NCBI GenBank assembly: GCA_015061115.1
Contig: SUXE01000008.1
Coordinates: forward strand, 126,098 to 190,097
Reading direction: 5' to 3'
Origin: Bacteroidales bacterium
Lineage (GTDB): Bacteria; Bacteroidota; Bacteroidia; Bacteroidales; Paludibacteraceae
Length of the DNA stretch: 64,000 bases
Shown here: one piece after another, positions 18,790 to 25,800 of the stretch
Layout: every line of letters begins with the position of its first letter
How positions within the stretch are numbered: position 1 is the first letter of the stretch
Translations under genes and position numbers: made by a program
The notes under the pieces: generated by a model
The model's input: only the letters and a program-made list of their open reading frames with translations
Told to the model about the DNA's origin: nothing
The model's database searches: none

Positions 18790-19854
18790 TTATTTGGTTG
18801 TCCCGTAATACCCCGCATACCACTGAGCAAACGCTCTCAAGCCTGCTCTCAAACTTGTGCTTGGCTTGAACCCAAAATCCTGTTCCAGTGGGGTCGTGTC
18901 TGCGAATGTCACAGGTACATCGCCAGCCTGCATAGGCACAAGCTCCTTATGCGATTCGAAATCGTAATCGGCAGGAAGCACTTTGGCAGCGATCAACTCC
19001 TCCTGAAGAATAGTCACGAAATCCAGAAGATTCTCAGGTGAGTTGTTTCCAATATTGTAAACTTTATATGGTGGAATAGGCAATCCGTCCTCTCCGTTCT
19101 GCTTCTCTGGCGCATGCTGCATCACACGAACCACACCTTCCACGATATCATCCACGTATGTGAAGTCTCGCTTGCAATTTCCATAGTTGAAAATCTGAAT
19201 TGTCTTGCCCTCACGAAGCTTATTTGTAAAACCAAAATATGCCATATCCGGGCGTCCAGCAGGACCGTAGACAGTGAAGAATCTCAATCCAGTCGACGGA
19301 ATATTATAAAGTTTCGAATATGCGTGAGCCATCAGTTCATTGCTCTTCTTTGTCGCAGCATATAGAGAGACGGGATTGTCCACCTTGTCGTCTGTGGAAT
19401 ATGGAACCTTCTTGTTTGTCCCATAGACGCTGGAAGACGATGCGTATACAAGATGTTCTACCTCGTTATGACGGCAAGCTTCAAGAATATTGTAGAATCC
19501 AATCAGATTAGACTGGATATAGGCATCCGGATTGGTAATACTATAGCGGACACCTGCCTGAGCTGCAAGATTCACAACGACTGCAGGTTTATATTCAGAG
19601 AATATTTTGTCAACAATAGCCTTATCTGCAATGTCTCCTTTGATAAAAAACCAATTACATCCTAAATTCTCTATCTCTTTGAGACGTTCATGTTTGATAT
19701 TGACGTCGTAATAATCAGTAATGGAATCAATTCCTACCACCTTTATATTCTCAACATCATTAAACAAACGCTTCACAAGGTTTGATCCTATGAATCCGGC
19801 AGCACCTGTGACAAGCACTGTCTTTCCTTCAAGGGATACATTGTATTTTACCAT
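18790..19854 (-). CDS. NAD-dependent epimerase, probably UDP-glucuronate 4-epimerase
   Basis: 354-residue extended SDR enzyme. The Rossmann motif GAAGFIG is at 17-23, and the catalytic YxxxK is Y165/K169 in SLYAATKKSNE, with ASSSSVYG just before. The downstream segment RFFTVYGPAGRPDMA fits UDP-glucuronate epimerases, which make UDP-galacturonate for surface polysaccharide. Exact substrate is inferred from overall likeness. No polysaccharide cluster is adjacent. Confidence 0.88.
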   Translation of the reverse strand: MVKYNVSLEGKTVLVTGAAGFIGSNLVKRLFNDVENIKVVGIDSITDYYDVNIKHERLKEIENLGCNWFFIKGDIADKAIVDKIFSEYKPAVVVNLAAQAGVRYSITNPDAYIQSNLIGFYNILEACRHNEVEHLVYASSSSVYGTNKKVPYSTDDKVDNPVSLYAATKKSNELMAHAYSKLYNIPSTGLRFFTVYGPAGRPDMAYFGFTNKLREGKTIQIFNYGNCKRDFTYVDDIVEGVVRVMQHAPEKQNGEDGLPIPPYKVYNIGNNSPENLLDFVTILQEELIAAKVLPADYDFESHKELVPMQAGDVPVTFADTTPLEQDFGFKPSTSLRAGLRAFAQWYAGYYGTTK

Positions 19855-20173
19855 AATCTATATAAATGCTGAAAAATCAGAATAATAATAAAATTGACAA
19901 TTACCGTATATCGTCAACTTTTCAATCACGAATTCCCCCAATAATCAATGGAAAATTAAAATTATAGAAAAGTTTTTAGATGTGCAAGTAAGAAACCGAA
20001 AATATCCATTTTGATTTCAACAATTAAAAAACGGAGCTGCTTTCAAAGGTTTGTTAGTAAAGAAAATATATTAAGTTGATTTTAAAAATATTGTCAAGAA
20101 AACGGATTGCAGAGATGTTTTTTACGTCTGCATGTCTTGGCTTTGATATGAAAGATATATCAAAAAGTCATCT

Positions 20174-20202
20174 GAAGACGGGATTTTCCCCCGTCTTCTT
20201 TT
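20174..20202 (+). terminator. Orphan terminator upstream of carB
   Basis: gaagacggg (20174-20182) pairs perfectly with cccgtcttc (20190-20198), followed by tttt. No plus-strand gene precedes it, so it may end a small RNA or shield carB from upstream transcription. Confidence 0.65.
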
Positions 20203-20241
20203 CTTGTTGAAAAGTTACGTCCCAATTCTTCCCGTCAAAAT

Positions 20242-20272
20242 TTGGGAAGTAGACAGAATTTGTGTAGATTTG
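20242..20272 (+). promoter_or_regulatory. carB promoter
   Basis: TTG at 20242-20244 (inside TTTG) and TAGATTTG at 20265-20272 are 20 bases apart, matching the Bacteroidota -33/-7 form. Transcription would start near 20279, giving a leader of about 160 bases before the carB ATG. Confidence 0.75.
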
Positions 20273-20294
20273 CACGATTCAAAAAGAAGGTGGT

Positions 20295-20372
20295 ATGACT
20301 ATGGACTATGGACATAAGCAATTGGCTGTTGCGGACAACACATCCGCATGTCGTTTCACTTTTCCTTTTTAA
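20295..20372 (+). CDS. Putative carB leader peptide
   Basis: A 25-codon frame (MTMDYGHKQLAVADNTSACR, then FTFPF) starts about 16 bases after the predicted transcript start and stops 2 bases before the left arm of the attenuator hairpin. A second in-frame ATG is at 20301. Its last codons create a pyrimidine-rich tract (20351-20370, many U in the RNA). The arrangement parallels the E. coli pyrBI leader. Too short for coding statistics; the call rests on position. Confidence 0.5.
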   Translation: MTMDYGHKQLAVADNTSACRFTFPF

Positions 20373-20406
20373 TTGCGTTGGTTTTTGATTCCGACGCATT
20401 TTTTTT
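20330..20406 (+). promoter_or_regulatory. Candidate UTP-sensing attenuator of carB
   Basis: Three parts in order: a small hairpin tgcgga/tccgca (20330-20348), a U-rich tract in the leader reading frame (20351-20370), and a terminator hairpin with tgcgttgg (20374-20381) pairing with ccgacgca (20391-20398, one G-U), followed by eight T (20399-20406). The carB ATG is 36 bases further on. In E. coli pyrBI the same order lets UTP level control polymerase-ribosome coupling. Function here is inferred. Confidence 0.6.
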
Positions 20407-20441
20407 GCATTTTAGAAAAAGAAACAATTTATTATACGGTT

Positions 20442-23400
20442 ATGATAGAAGGAATCAAAAAGGTCATTCTGCTTGGATCCGGAGCTTTGAAGATCGGACA
20501 GGCAGGTGAGTTTGACTACTCAGGTTCGCAGGCATTGAAGGCAATGCGCGAGGAGGGTATCAGCACAGTGTTGATTAATCCAAACATCGCAACAATCCAG
20601 ACTTCTGCTGGTGTTGCTGACAAAGTTTATTTCTTACCAATCACTCCATACTTCGTTGAGGAGGTAATCAAGAAAGAGAAACCAGACGGAATTTTGCTTG
20701 CTTTTGGTGGACAGACAGCGCTTAACTGTGGTACTGAGTTGTACACAAACGGCATTTTTGAGAAATATGGTGTCAAGGTTCTAGGTACGTCTGTTGACGC
20801 TATCATGATCACTGAGGACCGTGACTTGTTTGTAAAGAAGTTGGATGAGATCAAGGCTCTTACTCCTAAGTCGGAGGCTGTTGAGTCGATGGAGGATGCT
20901 CTTCGTGTAGCTCACGAGATCGGATTCCCTGTGATGGTTCGTTCGGCTTACGCTCTTGGTGGTCTTGGTTCTGGTGTTTGCGAGAACGAGGCTGAATTCC
21001 GTGAACTTTGCGACAGTGCGTTGGCTCACTCAAAGCAGATCCTTGTTGAGGAGTCGTTGAAGGGTTGGAAGGAGATCGAGTTCGAGGTTATCCGTGATAA
21101 GAACGATCACTGCTTCACTGTTGTGCCTATGGAAAACTTCGATCCACTTGGCATCCACACTGGAGAGTCTATCGTCGTTGCTCCAATCATCTCTTTGTCT
21201 CAGGAGCAGATCACATTCCTTCAGGAGGTTGCAAAGAAGGTTGTTCGCCACATCGGAATCGTTGGTGAGTGTAATATCCAGTACGCTTTCAACGCACAGA
21301 CAAACGACTACCGTATCATTGAGATCAACGCTCGTTTGAGCCGTTCTTCTGCTTTGGCATCTAAGGCTTCTGGTTATCCATTGGCATTCGTAGCCGCTAA
21401 GTTGGCTTTGGGTTACTCACTTGACCAGATCGGTGAGATGGGTACTCCTAACTCAGCTTACGTCGCACCGTCTGTCGACTATATGATTGTCAAGATTCCT
21501 CGTTGGGATTTGACTAAGTTCGCTGGTGTTGACCGTGAGATCGGTTCGTCAATGAAATCAGTAGGTGAGATCATGTCTATCGGTAAGTCTTTCGAGGAGA
21601 TTATCCAGAAGGGTCTTCGTATGATCGGACAGGGTATGCACGGATTCGTTGGCAATAGAGATCTTGAGTTTGGCGACCTAGACAAGGAACTTTCCCATCC
21701 TACAGACTTGCGTATCTTCGCTATCGCCGCTGCTTTGGAGAAAGGCTATACAGTGGAGAGAATCGAGGAGTTGACAAAGATCGACATCTGGTTCTTGAAC
21801 AAGTTGAAGAATATAGTAGACTACACGAAGGTAATCGCTAAATATAAGACTATCGAGGATATCCCAGCAGACGTAATGCGTGAGGCTAAACGTCTTGGAT
21901 TCTCAGACTTCCAGATCGCTCGTTACTGCGAGAATCCATCTGGCAACATGGAGAAGGAGATCCTACGTGTACGTGATTCTCGTAAGAAGAACAATATCGT
22001 TCCTGCGGTAAGAAGAATCAACACAGTCGCTTCTGAGCATCCAGAGTTGACTAACTATCTATATATGACTTACGGTGCTACTGAGCACTCTATCAATTAT
22101 AATTACAAGAACGACAAGTCAATCGTTGTACTTGGTTCGGGAGCTTACCGTATCGGTTCTTCTGTAGAGTTCGACTGGTGTTCGGTAAATGCTGTACAGA
22201 CTGCAAGAAAGTTGGGTTACAAGTCGATCATGATCAACTACAACCCAGAGACAGTTTCTACAGACTACGATATGTGCGACAGACTTTACTTTGATGAGTT
22301 GAGCTACGAGCGTGTATTGGATGTTTTGGATTTGGAGACTCCTAAGGGTGTGATTGTATCTGTAGGTGGACAGATCCCTAACAATTTGGCGATGAAGTTG
22401 CACCGTCAGAATGTGCCTATCCTAGGAACATCACCAGTATCTATCGACCGTGCTGAAAACCGTCACAAGTTCTCTGCAATGCTTGACCAGCTAGGAATCG
22501 ACCAGCCAAGATGGAAGGAGTTGACAAGCTTCGACGAGATTGACGCCTTCATTGATGAGGTCGGCTTCCCAGTGTTGATCCGTCCATCATACGTGCTTTC
22601 AGGTGCGGCAATGAACGTTTGCCACAACAAAGAGCAGATGCATACATTCTTGAAGGCTGCCGCAAAGGTATCTAAGGAGTATCCAGTAGTTGTGTCTGTG
22701 TTCATGCAGGAGGCAAAGGAGATCGAGTTCGATGCGGTTGCTAAGAACGGTAAGGTTATCGAGTATGCTATTTCTGAGCATGTTGAGTTTGCCGGAGTTC
22801 ACTCAGGCGACGCTACACTTGTATTCCCAGCACAGAATATCTACTTGGAGACAGCCCGCAGAATCAAGAGAATCAGTAAGAAGATCGCTGAGGAGTTGAA
22901 CATCAGCGGACCATTCAATATCCAGTTCCTTGCAAAGAACAATGATGTTAAGGTTATCGAGTGTAACTTGCGTGCATCACGTAGTTTCCCATTCGTATCG
23001 AAGGTATTGAAGAGAAACTTCATCGAGACAGCTACAAAGATTATGCTTGATGTTCCAGTTGAGACACCAGATTCTTCAACATTCGATATTGACTATGTTG
23101 GAGTTAAGGCATCACAGTTCTCATTCGCACGTCTTCACAAGGCAGACCCAGTTCTTGGAGTGGACATGTCGTCGACTGGAGAGGTAGGATGTATCGGAGC
23201 TGATTTCGAAGAGGCATTGCTTACTTCAATGATTTCAGTAGGTTATCCAATTCCACAGAAGGGAATCTTGGTTTCATCAGGAGATGTTCGTGGAAAAGTA
23301 GAGCTTCTTGACGCATGCAAGATGTTGGCTGCTAAGGGATACAAGATCTACGCAACAGAGGGAACACAGAAGTTTTTGGGCGATCATGGTATCCAGGCTA

Positions 23401-23663
23401 CAGCTGTTTGCTGGCCAGATGAGGAGTCGAACGGTAAGGAGAACATCGCTAAGTTGATGTCTAACCATCAGATTGATTTGGTTATCAACATACCAAAGGA
23501 TCATACAAAGCGTGAGCTTACAAATGGATACAAGATCCGTCGTTCTGCGATCGACCACAATATTCCATTGATGACAAACGCTCGTCTTGCAAGCGCATAT
23601 ATCCGTGCTTTGACTATCAAGAGTATGGAGGATATCAAGATCAAGACTTGGCAGGAGTATTAA
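20442..23663 (+). CDS. carB: Carbamoyl phosphate synthase large subunit
   Basis: 1073 residues. Two ATP-grasp halves are present: the N-terminal carboxyphosphate half starts with VILLGSGALKIGQAGEFDYS, and the second half starts near VVLGSGAYRIGSSVEFDWC. A C-terminal MGS-like allosteric domain ends KIKTWQEY. The enzyme makes carbamoyl phosphate for pyrimidines and arginine from glutamine-derived ammonia, bicarbonate and two ATP. Start 20442 was chosen over 20373 because homology begins at MIEGIKKV and 20373 lies in the attenuator. No separate carA is adjacent. Residues such as RSAYALGGLGSG resemble the eukaryotic CAD/CPS1 type rather than E. coli CarB (RPSFTMGGSGGG). A second, fused synthase lies at 38537. 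Confidence 0.97.
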   Translation: MIEGIKKVILLGSGALKIGQAGEFDYSGSQALKAMREEGISTVLINPNIATIQTSAGVADKVYFLPITPYFVEEVIKKEKPDGILLAFGGQTALNCGTELYTNGIFEKYGVKVLGTSVDAIMITEDRDLFVKKLDEIKALTPKSEAVESMEDALRVAHEIGFPVMVRSAYALGGLGSGVCENEAEFRELCDSALAHSKQILVEESLKGWKEIEFEVIRDKNDHCFTVVPMENFDPLGIHTGESIVVAPIISLSQEQITFLQEVAKKVVRHIGIVGECNIQYAFNAQTNDYRIIEINARLSRSSALASKASGYPLAFVAAKLALGYSLDQIGEMGTPNSAYVAPSVDYMIVKIPRWDLTKFAGVDREIGSSMKSVGEIMSIGKSFEEIIQKGLRMIGQGMHGFVGNRDLEFGDLDKELSHPTDLRIFAIAAALEKGYTVERIEELTKIDIWFLNKLKNIVDYTKVIAKYKTIEDIPADVMREAKRLGFSDFQIARYCENPSGNMEKEILRVRDSRKKNNIVPAVRRINTVASEHPELTNYLYMTYGATEHSINYNYKNDKSIVVLGSGAYRIGSSVEFDWCSVNAVQTARKLGYKSIMINYNPETVSTDYDMCDRLYFDELSYERVLDVLDLETPKGVIVSVGGQIPNNLAMKLHRQNVPILGTSPVSIDRAENRHKFSAMLDQLGIDQPRWKELTSFDEIDAFIDEVGFPVLIRPSYVLSGAAMNVCHNKEQMHTFLKAAAKVSKEYPVVVSVFMQEAKEIEFDAVAKNGKVIEYAISEHVEFAGVHSGDATLVFPAQNIYLETARRIKRISKKIAEELNISGPFNIQFLAKNNDVKVIECNLRASRSFPFVSKVLKRNFIETATKIMLDVPVETPDSSTFDIDYVGVKASQFSFARLHKADPVLGVDMSSTGEVGCIGADFEEALLTSMISVGYPIPQKGILVSSGDVRGKVELLDACKMLAAKGYKIYATEGTQKFLGDHGIQATAVCWPDEESNGKENIAKLMSNHQIDLVINIPKDHTKRELTNGYKIRRSAIDHNIPLMTNARLASAYIRALTIKSMEDIKIKTWQEY

Positions 23664-23782
23664 TAATGCTAAATGAGGAATGCTGAATGCTAAATTATAG
23701 GTATACAACGTCTACAAATAATTAGTTGAAAGCAGACCATTACGTAGGGGAGGGGATCAAATCCTCCCGACAATAAGAACAG

Positions 23783-23813
23783 AAATCCCGATTCGAAAGA
23801 GTCGGGATTTTTT
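23783..23813 (+). terminator. Terminator after carB (copy 1)
   Basis: aaatcccgattc (23783-23794) pairs with gagtcgggattt (23799-23810), then T-rich. The same hairpin sequence recurs at 25368-25400. Another hairpin, gggagg/cctccc, lies just upstream (about 23751-23768). Confidence 0.88.
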
Positions 23814-23953
23814 ATTGATTGTTGCTGATAATAAACTTTTTAAGAAATGATGTTGTTGAATTTTCGAAATGATTCGGAAAATTTGGGGCGTTGTTTGGTT
23901 TGTGTTCTCTATGAAGGAAAAATAATTGGTGTTGCAAAGCATATTGCGTCGTG

Positions 23954-23984
23954 TTGTAAAATATTGTTTGTGTGATTATTTTTG
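23954..23984 (+). promoter_or_regulatory. Promoter of the DUF6884-GIY-YIG pair
   Basis: TTG (23954-23956) and TATTTTTG (23977-23984) are 20 bases apart, giving a transcript start about 55 bases before the first gene. The island therefore has its own promoter. Confidence 0.65.
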
Positions 23985-24047
23985 TAAGTAGAACTAAACG
24001 GGGATGCCGAAAACCGGAGAGAGTAGGCGAGGATTAATATTGGGATT

Positions 24048-24494
24048 ATGGGATATATTGTATTAATTTCTTGTTGCAGTAAAAAAGCAAAAGATCCATG
24101 TCCAGCAAAAGACTTATATATAAGTCCACTTTTTAAGAAAAGTTTGGATTATGCTCGTAAGTTGACAAGTGATGATAAAATATTTATTTTATCTGCAAAA
24201 CATCATTTGTTTTCTCTGACTAAAGAAATATCCTCTTATGATATTACTCTTAATACTATGAGTATACAAGAGAGAAAGAATTGGGCAAGAATTGTAAATT
24301 GTCAGATAGAAGAAATTCTAAAAAATAATCAAAAAGATGATATTATAGTACTGGCTGGGGAAAATTATAGGGAGTTTTTGGACTTTAAGGGCAGACCTGT
24401 CAATGTTCCATTAAAAGGAATGAGAATTGGTCAGATGTTGGAACGTTTGAATGAATTAATTAATGAATATTATGATAATGATAAAATCAGTTAA
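24048..24494 (+). CDS. DUF6884-like protein
   Basis: 148 residues. The motif ILSAKHHLFSLTKEISSYDI, followed by TLNTMSIQERKNWA, fits the DUF6884 family (SAKYGL, YD-TL, then ER-WA), distantly related to YaaA. The start GYIVLISCCSKKAKDPCPAKDLY, a Cys-containing opening, and VLAGENYREFL are also typical. Biochemical function is not established. The gene is AT-rich and overlaps the next gene by 17-32 bases depending on its start, indicating coupled expression with a GIY-YIG protein. Confidence 0.72.
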   Translation: MGYIVLISCCSKKAKDPCPAKDLYISPLFKKSLDYARKLTSDDKIFILSAKHHLFSLTKEISSYDITLNTMSIQERKNWARIVNCQIEEILKNNQKDDIIVLAGENYREFLDFKGRPVNVPLKGMRIGQMLERLNELINEYYDNDKIS

Positions 24495-25038
24495 AGACAT
24501 TAGGGATCATAAATTCTCTGGAATTGAAAAGAGACACGGTATATATAAATGGTGGTTTTGTGATGATTGTATTCATAAACTGTTGACGCCGTTATATCCT
24601 GATGTGGATTATACCACTTTGAAAGGTATGACAGGTCAACATATGATTATTAATAATAAAGGTTATACTTTGTTGTATGTAGGTATCGCTGCTGGAAGAA
24701 ATGGAATAAGGGGCCGTTTTAAGTGGCACATTGCACAAAACCATTCTAAATCGACTATATCCAAAGGATATCTTTCTACTTTGCGTAGAACATTGATGGG
24801 ATTGTTAATGAATAGAAGTACTGATACTTTCTATACATTTGGAGAAAAAAGGCTAAACGATTTTATGGATGAGAATTGTTATTTGGAGTGGGATTATTAT
24901 AATAATGTAAATAAGCAAGGACTTGAAGTTATAGAATCCATGATAATTAATTCTGGTTATTACCCTCTAAATATTCAAGGTAACAATCAGACTTCGAATC
25001 AATTGAAGGATAAATTGAAAGTGTTGAGAAAAATATAA
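24478..25038 (+). CDS. GIY-YIG nuclease-like protein
   Basis: 186 residues from ATG 24478 (24463 and 24472 are alternatives). The fold signature is visible: GIY at 21-23 (HGIYKWWF), YVG at 67-69 (LLYVGIAAG), the catalytic-type Arg in GIRGRFKWH (78-84), and a Glu followed by Pro-Leu-Asn near the C-terminus (VIESMI, then YYPLNI). This suggests a metal-dependent endonuclease or a nucleic-acid-processing relative. Coupled to the DUF6884-like gene and flanked by repeats and a carB tail copy. A defence or genome-maintenance role is possible but not shown. Confidence 0.72.
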   Translation: MIKSVKDIRDHKFSGIEKRHGIYKWWFCDDCIHKLLTPLYPDVDYTTLKGMTGQHMIINNKGYTLLYVGIAAGRNGIRGRFKWHIAQNHSKSTISKGYLSTLRRTLMGLLMNRSTDTFYTFGEKRLNDFMDENCYLEWDYYNNVNKQGLEVIESMIINSGYYPLNIQGNNQTSNQLKDKLKVLRKI

Positions 25039-25045
25039 TAAGCAA

Positions 25046-25228
25046 TTATATACGAGTTGTCCAAACACTCTTATTTTTAATACGCTCGTCCTACTCTAAG
25101 TTTGCAGTGTGATTGATTTTTGCAAAATGAGCAACGCGAAATTTTGCAAAAATCAACAAGTCAAACGGACTCGCGTTGGAGGAGGAACAAGGGTTTGCAA
25201 TCCTCATTTTTGGACAACTGCTATATAT
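25046..25228. mobile_element. MITE-like element with terminal inverted repeats
   Basis: agttgtccaaa (25055-25065) is inverted perfectly at 25209-25219; allowing two or three mismatches the repeats extend about 9 bases outward. Inside is a perfect 16-bp inverted repeat, ttgatttttgcaaaat (25113-25128) with its complement at 25141-25156. The element has no credible gene. Words ctcgtcct, ggactcgcg and gcaatcctcat are shared with the other dispersed repeat. Confidence 0.6.
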
Positions 25229-25248
25229 TCTCCATATAATATGCTTAT

Positions 25249-25322
25249 GCAAATGAATACATCCGTGCTATGGTCAACAAGAGTATTGAGGACATCAAGA
25301 TCAAAACTTGGCAGGAGTATTA
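25249..25322 (+). pseudogene. Duplicated 3' end of carB
   Basis: Reads in frame as ANEYIRAMVNKSIEDIKIKT followed by WQEY and a TAA stop. About 64 bases align to the end of carB (23601-23664) with 8 mismatches. There is no start and no upstream carB sequence. It is followed 45 bases later by the same terminator hairpin as intact carB. It is most simply the displaced original tail, or an imported tail, left by insertion of the two-gene island. Confidence 0.85.
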
Positions 25323-25367
25323 ATCTGATTGATAATATCCAACGTTGGTAACGTTGGACATAAACAA

Positions 25368-25400
25368 AAATCCCGATTCGAAAGAGTCGGGATTTTTTTT
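25368..25400 (+). terminator. Terminator, second copy
   Basis: Same stem and loop as 23783-23813, with a longer T-run (25393-25400). It follows the duplicated carB tail. Confidence 0.88.
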
Positions 25401-25427
25401 GTTCATCATACTGAATAAATTTGGCGG

Positions 25428-25453
25428 ATTTTGTTCAGTATACTGAACAAAAT
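25428..25453. repeat. Perfect 26-bp palindrome
   Basis: attttgttcagta (25428-25440) is followed with no spacer by its exact reverse complement (25441-25453). The form suits a dimeric protein-binding site or a cruciform; the purpose is unknown. Confidence 0.8.
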
Positions 25454-25465
25454 TTTCGTCTACTC

Positions 25466-25506
25466 AAAACAATAGGGACAGGTTTCAAACCTGCCCCTAT
25501 TGTTTT
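25466..25506. terminator. Bidirectional terminator-like hairpin
   Basis: A 20-bp stem with one mismatch: the left arm 25466-25485 starts aaaacaataggg, the right arm 25487-25506 ends ccctattgtttt. Being flanked by A on the left and T on the right, it could end transcription from both sides, between the island and the convergent GH16 gene. Confidence 0.65.
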
Positions 25507-25522
25507 AATCTGCCTATATTTT

Positions 25523-25793
25523 AATTAACGTGAGTTCGATGAACTGTAATCTGCTGATCATATTCCATTTTCTGATTGGATTCTCATCTCTTTTTCTCAT
25601 AAAAAAGCGTAGCTTTTCTCTGTAAACTTTATTTCTCTGTGGTTTTATTAATTTTTTGTGCTCGCCTACGGCTCGCACGTGGGGAAGGGTTAGGGCCAAT
25701 ATCTATCAAACATGGGCCCTTAACAATCCTCATTTATGACACTTCAACTGTCATTTTCTCCTATTTTTTTAATTCGTCGAATTCACGTTAATT
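25523..25793. mobile_element. Dispersed TIR-bounded repeat, copy B (most complete)
   Basis: About 271 bp bounded by 21-bp inverted repeats with two mismatches: aattaacgtgagttcgatga at 25523, complement ending at 25793. Inside are a stem agggcc/ggccct (25692-25697, 25715-25720), the ctcgcctacggctcgca segment and an aataaaacc box (minus strand). No gene is present. Parts recur at 5034-5222 and 59482-59790. Size and structure suit a MITE, but no transposase is in the window. Confidence 0.75.
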
Positions 25794-25800
25794 GTGCATG

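Larger units (their letters stand above)
19855..20294. other. Intergenic region between epimerase and carB leader
   Basis: Divergent spacer. It holds an orphan terminator (20174-20202) and the carB promoter. A 31-codon open frame at 20115-20210 runs through the terminator and is probably chance. Confidence 0.55.

Noticed and set aside
20115-20210. 31-codon frame running through the orphan terminator upstream of carB
   Set aside because: No promoter placed for it and no family; the codons cross the hairpin.
25109-25351. Plus-strand frame of 80 codons across the MITE-like element and carB tail copy
   Set aside because: It reads the carB tail in another frame and crosses an inverted repeat, so it is not a gene.
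25514-25699. Minus-strand frame inside dispersed repeat copy B
   Set aside because: Lies wholly in repeat sequence and has no match in the other copies' frames.
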